64,000 nt of DNA from Bacteroidales bacterium (GTDB lineage: Bacteria; Bacteroidota; Bacteroidia; Bacteroidales; UBA932), in NCBI GenBank assembly GCA_015060245.1, contig SUYU01000005.1, forward strand, positions 80,859 to 144,858, read 5' to 3'. The position numbers and the translations under genes were made by a program. The notes under the pieces were generated by a model that made no database searches, was not told where the DNA came from, and worked only from the letters and a program-made list of their open reading frames with translations. Below, piece after piece: positions 44,217 through 51,823 of this stretch. Every line of letters starts with the position of its first letter. Positions within the stretch are counted from its first letter, which is position 1.

Positions 44217-45563
44217 CTATTTTTTGCCTATCCACCAGCCCATCTTCCTTGCAAGCAGCAGAAGAAGGATTGAAAACACAAGGCAAGCCAACATAAGCCA
44301 TACTCCATATCCGCTCACAAAGAGTATAGGAACAAATGTAATGAGCAGAATCTCGATTGGCGCTATAGGCAGATATGCCAATGCATAGTCATCCATAGCC
44401 TTGCTCAAGAGTTTTGGATCTACAATTCTTATCAGCGCAATGCCCATGGCCATAGTGCCTGTCCACCAGCCCCAGGCAAAAATTGAGCGCTCAAACCAGT
44501 ATGTCTTTGAAAGGCGCCTGCCGAAATAGAATGTAACGCCCCAGACCACCAATACACCAAACAAAACCAGTACTACAAGCGGAAGGGCATACTTTACAAC
44601 AACACCCAACTTGATTGACGCCACTCCACACGCCACGAGCAAATCTGTAAAGAAACTGCTCATACGCTGAGTTGTATTGGGACATATATAATCAGAGACT
44701 CCGGTCCTGTCAAAAATCTTCTTGAAGAGCAGTCCCACTATAAAGGCGCAACTGAAGACCGGAAGTTCCAATTTAGGGTAGTACATTTTCACGCCCTGGC
44801 TTATAAGGTAACCTACAAGTGCAACCACAAAAATGAATGCCATTTGCAAGGTCAGTGATTCTATTGATATTGAAGATGTTGTAGCCTCGCCCACAGGATC
44901 CCTCTTCTCTTTTGGAAGCAGACCGCTCCTCAATTCGTCAGGCAGATCATTAAAGTCTGAAATGAATGCAGTATGCTTGTTGCGCGCAGCCCATTTTATG
45001 AATATGAGACCGCCAATAATAGCACACACAACACCTACAGTTGCTGTTGTCATTCCAAGACTGCGGGCCTCATCCCAGCCAAGACCTTCGTAGGCCGAAC
45101 CGATTGCCGCAGCAGTACCATGGCCTCCATAGAAACCGGTTGAGAGCATTACACCAAACGAATCATTCAGATCAGGCCATATTAGTTTAAGTACAAAGAG
45201 TCCGAACAGGCCTGCCAATGCCCATTGCAGCAACATTCCCAACTGGGCAAACACCCACATGGGGCCAACCCTTTCAGAGACCTCCTTCATTGAGACTTTT
45301 GGAGACGACAACGGAAGGGCTCCAAAGACAAGGGCTATAAGCACCGCTGCATAGGTTCCGAGGTTATCTGTAAATGGAATCCAACCCAATCCGTTGGGGC
45401 CAAATGCAAGGCCGAGCAGACCTGCTATCAGGCTTGGCGGTATAAAGAGTTTCTGGATTATCTTTACTTTTACTCTAATTAACTTTCCTATAAGCAAAAG
45501 GCCGAATATAAGGCCCAGATCTGTAAAAAAAGTCCACGGTGTAAATACTGACGGGTCAATCAT
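44217..45563 (-). CDS. gltS: Sodium:glutamate symporter (GltS/ESS family)
   Basis: The 448-residue membrane protein has about ten to twelve helices and the ESS-family block SPKVSMKEVSERVGPMWVFA, then STGFYGGHGTAAAIGSAYEG with the ion-binding GGHGTA motif. A charged cytoplasmic loop lies at about 195-230. It would import glutamate or a similar acid with sodium. It forms a two-gene unit with the dipeptidase. E. coli GltS has 401 residues, so this is somewhat longer because of the loop. Confidence 0.9.
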   Translation of the reverse strand: MIDPSVFTPWTFFTDLGLIFGLLLIGKLIRVKVKIIQKLFIPPSLIAGLLGLAFGPNGLGWIPFTDNLGTYAAVLIALVFGALPLSSPKVSMKEVSERVGPMWVFAQLGMLLQWALAGLFGLFVLKLIWPDLNDSFGVMLSTGFYGGHGTAAAIGSAYEGLGWDEARSLGMTTATVGVVCAIIGGLIFIKWAARNKHTAFISDFNDLPDELRSGLLPKEKRDPVGEATTSSISIESLTLQMAFIFVVALVGYLISQGVKMYYPKLELPVFSCAFIVGLLFKKIFDRTGVSDYICPNTTQRMSSFFTDLLVACGVASIKLGVVVKYALPLVVLVLFGVLVVWGVTFYFGRRLSKTYWFERSIFAWGWWTGTMAMGIALIRIVDPKLLSKAMDDYALAYLPIAPIEILLITFVPILFVSGYGVWLMLACLVFSILLLLLARKMGWWIGKK

Positions 45564-45614
45564 AGTCTGTTGTCGTTAAGAATGGTAAATAATTGCTAAA
45601 GTTATACATTTTGG

Positions 45615-45627
45615 CTCAATAATTGAG
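45615..45627. promoter_or_regulatory. Palindrome in the gltS/DUF4294 divergent region
   Basis: CTCAAT-A-ATTGAG is a perfect 6-bp inverted repeat around one base, about 39 nt before the DUF4294 ATG and 50 nt from gltS. It is a candidate operator. No exact -7 box is visible, and TAATTTTA at 45638-45645 is the nearest match. Confidence 0.35.
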
Positions 45628-45665
45628 TAAAAATTGTAATTTTACGCCCAATCTTTTTAACAAAA

Positions 45666-46307
45666 ATGCCCATGAGAACCATTTTTACTGCTATAGTTAC
45701 ACTTATTCTCTTTGTAGGAATACAAAGGGAGGAACTGTACGCCCAGCAGAAAAAGGGGTATGTCATAGGATATATCATTGATGATCTTGGAGACACATTG
45801 TATGTAGACAAAATCGCCCCCACATACGTCTTCAACAGGCCGGAGCACTGGAAAAAGAGCAAACAGTGGAGACAATACTACAGGACCGTATACAATTTCA
45901 AGAAGACATATCCTTATGCACTCAAGGCAAAAGTGATTATCCAGGATGCCGACAGCACCCTCAAATACTCCGGTTTCAATGCCCGTGAGCGCGAAAAATA
46001 TCTGAAGAGTTATGAAAAGCGGCTCTTCAAGGAGTTTGAGAAACCACTCAGCAAAATGAGCATCAACCAGGGCAAGATGCTCATAAAACTCATAGACCGG
46101 GAGGTGGGATTGAGCGGATTCTATCTTATAAAAAATTACAGGGGAGGTGTCGCTGCCGGCTTCTGGCAGGGAATAGCAAAACTCTTCGGTTCAGACCTGA
46201 AAAAGCAGTATGACAAGTTTGGAGAAGACAGGCTGCTTGAGGAACTTGTACAGATGTACCATGCCGGCACTTTTGACTATTTGTACTACTCGATGTTCAT
46301 CAAATAG
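45666..46307 (+). CDS. DUF4294-family secreted protein
   Basis: This 213-residue protein is of the Bacteroidetes family DUF4294. It has a signal peptide ending near LYAQ and the blocks VIGYIIDDLGDTLYVDKIAP and KQWRQYYRTVYNFKKTYPYA. It is basic, probably periplasmic, and of unknown function. It stands alone on the plus strand between two minus-strand units. Confidence 0.85.
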   Translation: MPMRTIFTAIVTLILFVGIQREELYAQQKKGYVIGYIIDDLGDTLYVDKIAPTYVFNRPEHWKKSKQWRQYYRTVYNFKKTYPYALKAKVIIQDADSTLKYSGFNAREREKYLKSYEKRLFKEFEKPLSKMSINQGKMLIKLIDREVGLSGFYLIKNYRGGVAAGFWQGIAKLFGSDLKKQYDKFGEDRLLEELVQMYHAGTFDYLYYSMFIK

Positions 46308-46345
46308 CGCCCCACATCTGCCAGTAGCGCCACACAACGTAAAAA

Positions 46346-47101
46346 TCAGCCCTTGAAGATTCGGGATTCGAGTTTTTCGCCATCAAACACAAGGTAATCG
46401 CAATGGTTTATCCACTCGCCCAGAATGGCAAGTGTCCCCCCCTGCTTGAGTTGATGCTGCACTTTATAGTGGTAATGGCCAAAGATGAAGAAATCAACCC
46501 TCTCCTCTGCCCCTCTGGACTCCTGAAAAGCATTTGCAAACTTGACAAGCGGCTCAGTTTCACCCCTGAATTTGAAATCCTCACCCTTTGTGAGCCTGTT
46601 GTGCCTGCTCCACGAATGGCCCAAAGCAAAGGCCCACCTTGGATGGATTGCACTGAAGAGCCATTGCAGGAACCGGTTGTTGAAGCCCCACTTCATGAGT
46701 TTGTACCACCTGTCGCCCGGCATGAGACCATCTCCATGCCCCAGGCAGAAGCGTTTGCCCTCCAGTTCAATCAGGGCAGGCTGGCGCTCCATTATAAAAC
46801 CCAATTCATTCTGGAAATAATCATAGGTCCAGATATCGTGGTTACCGTTGAAGAAGTGAATCTCCACACCTCTGTCGGCCAACTGGGCAAAAGCCCCTAA
46901 AGTTCTCGTAAATCCACGCGGAATAACACTCTTGTACTCATACCAGAAGTCAAAGATATCGCCCAACAGAAAGAGTTTCCTTGTTTGCGCCGGCAACTGC
47001 AGCAGAAAATCGGCAAACCTGCGCTCCCTTGCAACCGGATCAAGATAATCAAGTCCAAGATGCACATCTGAGACAAAATAGTATAGATTCTTTCCGTCCA
47101 T
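46346..47101 (-). CDS. lpxH: UDP-2,3-diacylglucosamine diphosphatase
   Basis: Fourth step of lipid A synthesis: cleaves UDP-2,3-diacylglucosamine to lipid X and UMP. The 251-residue metallophosphoesterase has the two-metal motifs FVSDVHLG, LLGDIFDFW, FFNGNHDIW, FCLGHGDG and IFGHYHY in order. I take the ATG at 47101. An in-frame TTG at 47122 would add seven residues. It is the last gene of the ftsX-DUF3098-uppP-lpxH run on the minus strand. Confidence 0.92.
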   Translation of the reverse strand: MDGKNLYYFVSDVHLGLDYLDPVARERRFADFLLQLPAQTRKLFLLGDIFDFWYEYKSVIPRGFTRTLGAFAQLADRGVEIHFFNGNHDIWTYDYFQNELGFIMERQPALIELEGKRFCLGHGDGLMPGDRWYKLMKWGFNNRFLQWLFSAIHPRWAFALGHSWSRHNRLTKGEDFKFRGETEPLVKFANAFQESRGAEERVDFFIFGHYHYKVQHQLKQGGTLAILGEWINHCDYLVFDGEKLESRIFKG

Positions 47102-47134
47102 GCAACGAGTGTCAGTTTTCAAATATCAGTCAAT

Positions 47135-47959
47135 TTACAAAGTACTTATTACACAAGCCATTCCTACTATGGCACAATATACGGCAAAACCCCACAAATT
47201 TCTCTTCTTTACCATATTGACCATTAATGTGCAGGCAAAGAGTCCCGACAGGAATGCCGTTGCAAAGCCAAGCACCAACGCCCCTCCTCCAATTCCTGAA
47301 GCACCCTGGGCAAACTCACCGCCCAACAGTTCAAGGAATGCCTCACCTAAAATAGGCACAAGAACCATAAGGAAGGAGAACTGTGCCACCTGGGACTTTT
47401 TGATTCCGAGCATGAGTCCTGTCGAAATGGTCGTACCCGACCTTGACAATCCCGGCAAAACCGCACACGCCTGTGCAAGTCCTATAATGAATGCCTCCCT
47501 GTATCCTATCTCCTTGCCCGGCTCCTCTCCCGCTGCGCTGACGCTCCTTCTTGCCGCCCTCCTTGACAATATTTCACTTAAAGAAAGCAACGAAGCCGTA
47601 ACAAGCAGCATAAGTCCTACAACTGCAATGCCGCTTCCAAAAACAGCCTCGACATAATCCTTGAAAAAGAGACCTACTATAAATATAGGTATCATTGAAA
47701 TGGCTATCTTGAAAATATACTCCTTCTCGGGATTCATCTTCAAATTGAAGCATCCGCCCAACAATCTCCAGATATCCTTTCTGAAAGCCACAATGGTACT
47801 CAAGACGGTGGCCGCATGGACAGCCACTTCAAATGAGAGGTTGGAGGTCTCAATTCCAAAGAGTTCCTTGCATATTGTAAGGTGACCGCTGCTGCTCACC
47901 GGCAGGAACTCAGTAAGGCCCTGCACCAGGCCCAAAATTACTGCTTCTAATCCGGACAT
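47135..47959 (-). CDS. uppP: Undecaprenyl-diphosphatase
   Basis: Recycles the lipid carrier of cell-wall synthesis by removing a phosphate. The 274-residue, eight-helix protein has the active-site motifs QGLTEFLPVSSSGHL (about 13-27) and PGLSRSGTTISTGLMLGI. The first residue of the usual EG pair is Q here, as often in Bacteroidetes. Its start is 2 nt after the DUF3098 gene, so the two are coupled. Confidence 0.95.
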   Translation of the reverse strand: MSGLEAVILGLVQGLTEFLPVSSSGHLTICKELFGIETSNLSFEVAVHAATVLSTIVAFRKDIWRLLGGCFNLKMNPEKEYIFKIAISMIPIFIVGLFFKDYVEAVFGSGIAVVGLMLLVTASLLSLSEILSRRAARRSVSAAGEEPGKEIGYREAFIIGLAQACAVLPGLSRSGTTISTGLMLGIKKSQVAQFSFLMVLVPILGEAFLELLGGEFAQGASGIGGGALVLGFATAFLSGLFACTLMVNMVKKRNLWGFAVYCAIVGMACVISTL

Positions 47960-47960
47960 G

Positions 47961-48233
47961 CTATTTTTTCTCCCTCTTGCCTCTATACATTATTGCCGCT
48001 ATCACCATAACCATGCCTGCCAGAATCACAACAGGCGCCAATACAATCCTGCGGAAACTGAACATTGCCTCACTGAACCGGTTAGGATCATCCGAACCGC
48101 CTCCCGACATTAGTATATATCCAAGAACCATCACGCCAAAGCCTATTGCGATATACATGATATTCTTGAAGGGTATTGCAAAATTCTTCTCATCAACCTG
48201 TCCGCCAGGAGCGGCAGCATTCTTCTTTTTCAT
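47961..48233 (-). CDS. DUF3098-family small membrane protein
   Basis: This 90-residue protein has two membrane helices (about 25-45 and 60-82) joined by a short loop with SGGGSDDPNRFSEAMFSFRR, the mark of DUF3098. It is conserved in Bacteroidetes between ftsX and uppP and of unknown function. Position suggests a link to cell-wall carrier recycling or FtsX. Confidence 0.88.
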   Translation of the reverse strand: MKKKNAAAPGGQVDEKNFAIPFKNIMYIAIGFGVMVLGYILMSGGGSDDPNRFSEAMFSFRRIVLAPVVILAGMVMVIAAIMYRGKREKK

Positions 48234-48259
48234 ACTATTCCTTTTAAATTTTGTACACT

Positions 48260-49138
48260 TTAATAATATAGTTCATCATTTGTGAGCGACACCAGCCTGT
48301 TCACAACAAAAAATGTGCTTGCCACGCAAATGAGTATTCCCAAAACCACCACTCCCGACAGTACCGCCGCCAGCATCCGCGGCTCAAGCACCGAAAAGAG
48401 TTGGGCAAACTGCTCCCTGACCACAACCAGCATGCCCAGAAGCATCACCACCGCAAGAAGAGCAGATATTAGCCCCTGGAACACAGCCTTGACCAGAAAA
48501 GGAGCCCTTATGAAGGCTCTTGTTGCACCAACAAGCCGCATGGTATAGATTGAGAACCTCTTGGAGTATACGTTCAGTCTTACCGTATTGTTTATAAGCA
48601 CAAATGATATGAAGAGCAAAAGCGCAATAAACACCATGAGTATCAATCCTATACGCTCAATATTCTCATTTATGGCATTAATCAGCGAACTCTGGTAACT
48701 CACCTCGTCCACCTGCGGCAGCCCCTCCACCGAAGAGGTAAAGAGAGCAACGCTGTCGGGAGAAAAATAGTCTGCATTTAACTGCACCTCAAGCGAAATT
48801 GGAATTGGATTGCTCTCAAATATGTTGAGAAAATTCTCTCCCAGCAACTGTTTCATCTCCTCTGTTCCCTGCGCCTTTGATATGTATCTCGTCTGTTTGA
48901 CGCACGGCATTGCCGAGATCTTCTCATCAATTTCAAGCGCCTCTTTCTCCTCAACATGACTCTTGAGGATTACTGATATTGCAATATTCTCCTTGAAATA
49001 GTTTGACACTTGGGTAGCATTCACTGCCAACAGGGCAAAGAACCCCACAAGCAGCAGAACAAGGCTGATGCTTATGATTGACGAAAGGTACGAATGTGCC
49101 AGACGGCGGGCAATTATATTTTTCTCTCTTTTGCTCAT
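48260..49138 (-). CDS. ftsX: FtsX-like cell-division permease
   Basis: Membrane partner of FtsE that controls peptidoglycan hydrolases during division. The 292-residue protein has the FtsX plan: one N-terminal helix (about 22-45), an extracellular domain (about 46-165) and three C-terminal helices. It shows the block LVGATRAFIRAPFLVKAVFQ typical of the permease. No ftsE is adjacent in this window. It opens an operon with DUF3098, uppP and lpxH. Confidence 0.92.
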   Translation of the reverse strand: MSKREKNIIARRLAHSYLSSIISISLVLLLVGFFALLAVNATQVSNYFKENIAISVILKSHVEEKEALEIDEKISAMPCVKQTRYISKAQGTEEMKQLLGENFLNIFESNPIPISLEVQLNADYFSPDSVALFTSSVEGLPQVDEVSYQSSLINAINENIERIGLILMVFIALLLFISFVLINNTVRLNVYSKRFSIYTMRLVGATRAFIRAPFLVKAVFQGLISALLAVVMLLGMLVVVREQFAQLFSVLEPRMLAAVLSGVVVLGILICVASTFFVVNRLVSLTNDELYY

Positions 49139-49152
49139 ATCTTATCAAACCT

Positions 49153-49205
49153 CAAAGATATACAAAATTTGAATATCATTTTCTTTAATTTTTTTATTAT
49201 CTTTG
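49153..49205. promoter_or_regulatory. Divergent -7 boxes, ftsX operon and glycogen-synthase-like gene
   Basis: On the minus strand TATCTTTG (complement at 49153-49160) lies only 15 nt before the ftsX ATG, so its leader would be very short. On the plus strand TATCTTTG at 49198-49205 serves the gene at 49226. No convincing -33 box is visible for either. Confidence 0.55.
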
Positions 49206-49225
49206 CAGAGCAAAATTTTATCTAT

Positions 49226-50056
49226 ATGAAAGATCCTAAAAGAGTATTGTTCGTAAATTCGGAAATTTATCCGTATGTGCCTGAAAATACAGCATCTACA
49301 GTTGGAAGGCATCTTCCTCAGGGAATACAGGAAAGCGGTAAGGAGATACGCTCTTTCATGCCGCGCTACGGATGTATAAATGAACGCAGGAACCAACTGC
49401 ACGAAGTGATACGTCTTTCCGGAATGAACATTGTCGTGAATGACATAGACAGGCCGCTTATCATAAAGGTAGCCTCCATACCTGCTGCCCGCATGCAGGT
49501 ATACTTTATTGACAACGACGATTATTTCCAGAGAAAATTCATCTTCAACGATGAGAATGGGACTTTCTTTGAAGATAATGACGAAAGGGCTATCTTTTTT
49601 GCACGCGGAGTGCTTGAAACAGTCAAGAAATTGAGATGGAAACCAGACATCATACATTGCCAGGGCTGGATTTCTCATATACTTCCACTCTACCTCAAGA
49701 AGGTGTACAAGGATGATCCTATCTTTACCGAGAGCAAACTTGTCCTTTCGCTATACGACGAGATTGAAAATGTGGAGTTCTCTGCCGACATGAAGGCTAA
49801 AACCACACTCCCGGGCATCAAGGCCAAGGATCTTGAACTGCTCAAACAGCCTACTGGCATAAATCTTGCAAAATTAGCCATCCAGAATTCAGACGGCATC
49901 ATCTTTGGCAGTAACTCCATGAATGAGGAGTTGGTTTCTTATGTAGATACATTGAAACTGCCATCACTCCCATATGTTGAGATTGGCGCCGACTCTGACT
50001 ACATCAAGGAGTATAACCAGTTTTATGACACAATTTTAGGTGAAAATGCTATTTAA
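49226..50056 (+). CDS. Short glycogen/starch synthase-like glycosyltransferase
   Basis: The 276-residue protein matches only the N-terminal (GT5) domain of glycogen synthase: RVLFVNSEIYPYVPENTAST, DDYFQRKFIFNDENG and KPDIIHCQGWISHILPLYLK. The usual KxGGL ADP-glucose motif near the N terminus is replaced by ENTAST, and the second Rossmann domain is missing. It may be a regulatory or divergent enzyme, not a full synthase. Short versions like this are common in Bacteroidetes. Its stop overlaps the next gene by 11 nt. Confidence 0.82.
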   Translation: MKDPKRVLFVNSEIYPYVPENTASTVGRHLPQGIQESGKEIRSFMPRYGCINERRNQLHEVIRLSGMNIVVNDIDRPLIIKVASIPAARMQVYFIDNDDYFQRKFIFNDENGTFFEDNDERAIFFARGVLETVKKLRWKPDIIHCQGWISHILPLYLKKVYKDDPIFTESKLVLSLYDEIENVEFSADMKAKTTLPGIKAKDLELLKQPTGINLAKLAIQNSDGIIFGSNSMNEELVSYVDTLKLPSLPYVEIGADSDYIKEYNQFYDTILGENAI

Positions 50057-51566
50057 GAATATCTTACGTAATTTTATACTTATGGCCGTTCTTGGCCCCA
50101 TTTTCTTTTCATGCATTGCCGTTGACAAATCGTTGGGCTCGGAGTATGTGCCGGAGAGCCAGTTGCTGAAGGTTGAGACCGCGCGTTTCAGGCTTCCTGT
50201 GGAACTCAAGACTTTGGACAGTCTGCAGGGCACATCAATGGTATATGCAGTAATCGGATCCTTCAACACAAGCGAATTCGGTGTGGCCAAGTTTGGCTCT
50301 GCAGGCAATGTATGCCCCAACAGCACCGGTCTTGATTTGGGCAAGGATGTAAAGGTACTGTCAACTTCAATGACACTGACATTGGCCACTGCCAACCAGA
50401 CCATGAGTACAACAACCACTCCTAACTCATACTACAACAATCCGTACTATTCATCCTACTACTCATATTACTCTTACTACTCATACTACTATCCTACATA
50501 CACTACTACCGAGACGACCTCGTCTATAGAGAGGACATCCATAACATTGGAGCCCTCACAGGTAGGTACTACACAGAATTTTCATGTATACAGACTAAAG
50601 AAGGCTATTGATTCAACAAAGGCCTATACCTCTTCACTTACAGCCGATGACTATTTTCCGGAAGAGATCAATTCCTGCGCCGTAACCTATTTTGGAGGAG
50701 ACTCTGTGACCTTCCATCTCAACAATGAGTACGGTGCAGAACTGTTGGGTTCAACTGTAGAGGAGAGGGATTCCCTCCAACTCTTTGTAAAGAACCACGG
50801 CGGCCTCTACATCACATGCGATACACCTCCTGCCGTTGACGCCGGCCGATTGAACCTCTTTAATGTTGGAGGCATCACCATTAACGTAAAATACAACTTC
50901 CAGCCTACTTGGGAAGAGGGTCTGGCGAGAAAAGACACCACCGCCACTTTCGTATTCGGCTACGGCGGCTGTCTGAATACCGCTTCATACAGTTCAAAGA
51001 GTCTGGAGACCTCACAGCAACTTGAGAAGTTGCATATTGAGGGTGGTGCCGGCATCAATCCATATGTAAACATTGCTGCACTTAAGGACTCATTGGATGC
51101 CTGGGCCGCAAAGAATGACATTGACCCGTCAAAGGTCCTCATCTCAAAGGCTACACTGATCTTTCCTTTTGATTTTCCATCTGATATCAGCATGATCGAG
51201 TACCGCTATCCTTTATACCTTTTCCCTGCCTATAGGGCTACCAACAAGGAGGAATCAGATGAGAAGTTCTACTATCCTTACAGTGATTACAATCTGTCGG
51301 GAAGTTCTATGGGTGCCATAAACAGGTCATTGGCCCAATACAGGTGTGAAGTATCAAGCACTATGCAGAAGGTAATGAACTCAAAGAAGGAGGATCTTGG
51401 CAACAAGTATGATTTCTGGCTCTACCCGTTGATGTATGAAGAAGATTCTTCTTACGGCCAGACTTACTACTATGTTGACAACTACAGTTACTTCTTGGGT
51501 GTAATAAACGGCCCTAAGGCCGACAGATACCCTGAATTGGAGATCATATATGCTGTGATGGACTAA
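50046..51566 (+). CDS. DUF4270-family lipoprotein
   Basis: The 506-residue surface-type lipoprotein (signal ending GPIFFSC) belongs to DUF4270, a Bacteroidetes family with beta-rich folds and unknown function. It holds a striking tyrosine/serine tract near residues 133-155 (SSYYSYYSYYSYYYP) encoded by near-repeating TACTCA triplets. I take the ATG at 50046. The in-frame GTG at 50040 adds two residues. It overlaps the glycogen-synthase-like gene by 11 nt, a coupling found across the phylum. Confidence 0.85.
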   Translation: MLFKNILRNFILMAVLGPIFFSCIAVDKSLGSEYVPESQLLKVETARFRLPVELKTLDSLQGTSMVYAVIGSFNTSEFGVAKFGSAGNVCPNSTGLDLGKDVKVLSTSMTLTLATANQTMSTTTTPNSYYNNPYYSSYYSYYSYYSYYYPTYTTTETTSSIERTSITLEPSQVGTTQNFHVYRLKKAIDSTKAYTSSLTADDYFPEEINSCAVTYFGGDSVTFHLNNEYGAELLGSTVEERDSLQLFVKNHGGLYITCDTPPAVDAGRLNLFNVGGITINVKYNFQPTWEEGLARKDTTATFVFGYGGCLNTASYSSKSLETSQQLEKLHIEGGAGINPYVNIAALKDSLDAWAAKNDIDPSKVLISKATLIFPFDFPSDISMIEYRYPLYLFPAYRATNKEESDEKFYYPYSDYNLSGSSMGAINRSLAQYRCEVSSTMQKVMNSKKEDLGNKYDFWLYPLMYEEDSSYGQTYYYVDNYSYFLGVINGPKADRYPELEIIYAVMD

Positions 51567-51698
51567 ACTCCGTCACATGCCTTGTCAATAATGGTTTTGT
51601 GGCCGATGCAGATGATTTTCTATAAACAATAGGCCGGCCTAAAAACCTTCTAAATGAACAGCAAAGAGGATGACTGAAAAATCATCTGTAAGAATAGC

Positions 51699-51741
51699 GG
51701 ATCCCTGCCGGAATATCCTGGCGGGGATTCTTGGTTTTAGG
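51699..51741 (+). terminator. Terminator of the DUF4270 gene
   Basis: GGATCCCTGCCGG pairs with CCTGGCGGGGATTC through about 12 bp including G-U pairs, loop AATAT, followed by TTGGTTTT. It sits 133 nt after the stop codon. The stretch between 51567 and 51698 holds nothing else I can see. Confidence 0.75.
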
Positions 51742-51768
51742 CAATTATACCCAATTATACCAACAAGT

Positions 51769-51800
51769 AAAAAGGCCCGGCCAAAATGATGACCGGACCT
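51769..51800 (-). terminator. Terminator of the nuclease/TonB/OB-repeat operon
   Basis: On the minus strand AGGTCCGGTC and GGCCGGGCCT pair over ten positions with one or two G-U pairs, followed by a T run. It lies 24 nt after the OB-repeat gene and ends that operon. Confidence 0.88.
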
Positions 51801-51823
51801 TATTGGTTTACTGGTTTGTCAGT

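Noticed and set aside
51567..51698. A further gene between the DUF4270 gene and its terminator
   Set aside because: No frame of useful length or start signal is visible.
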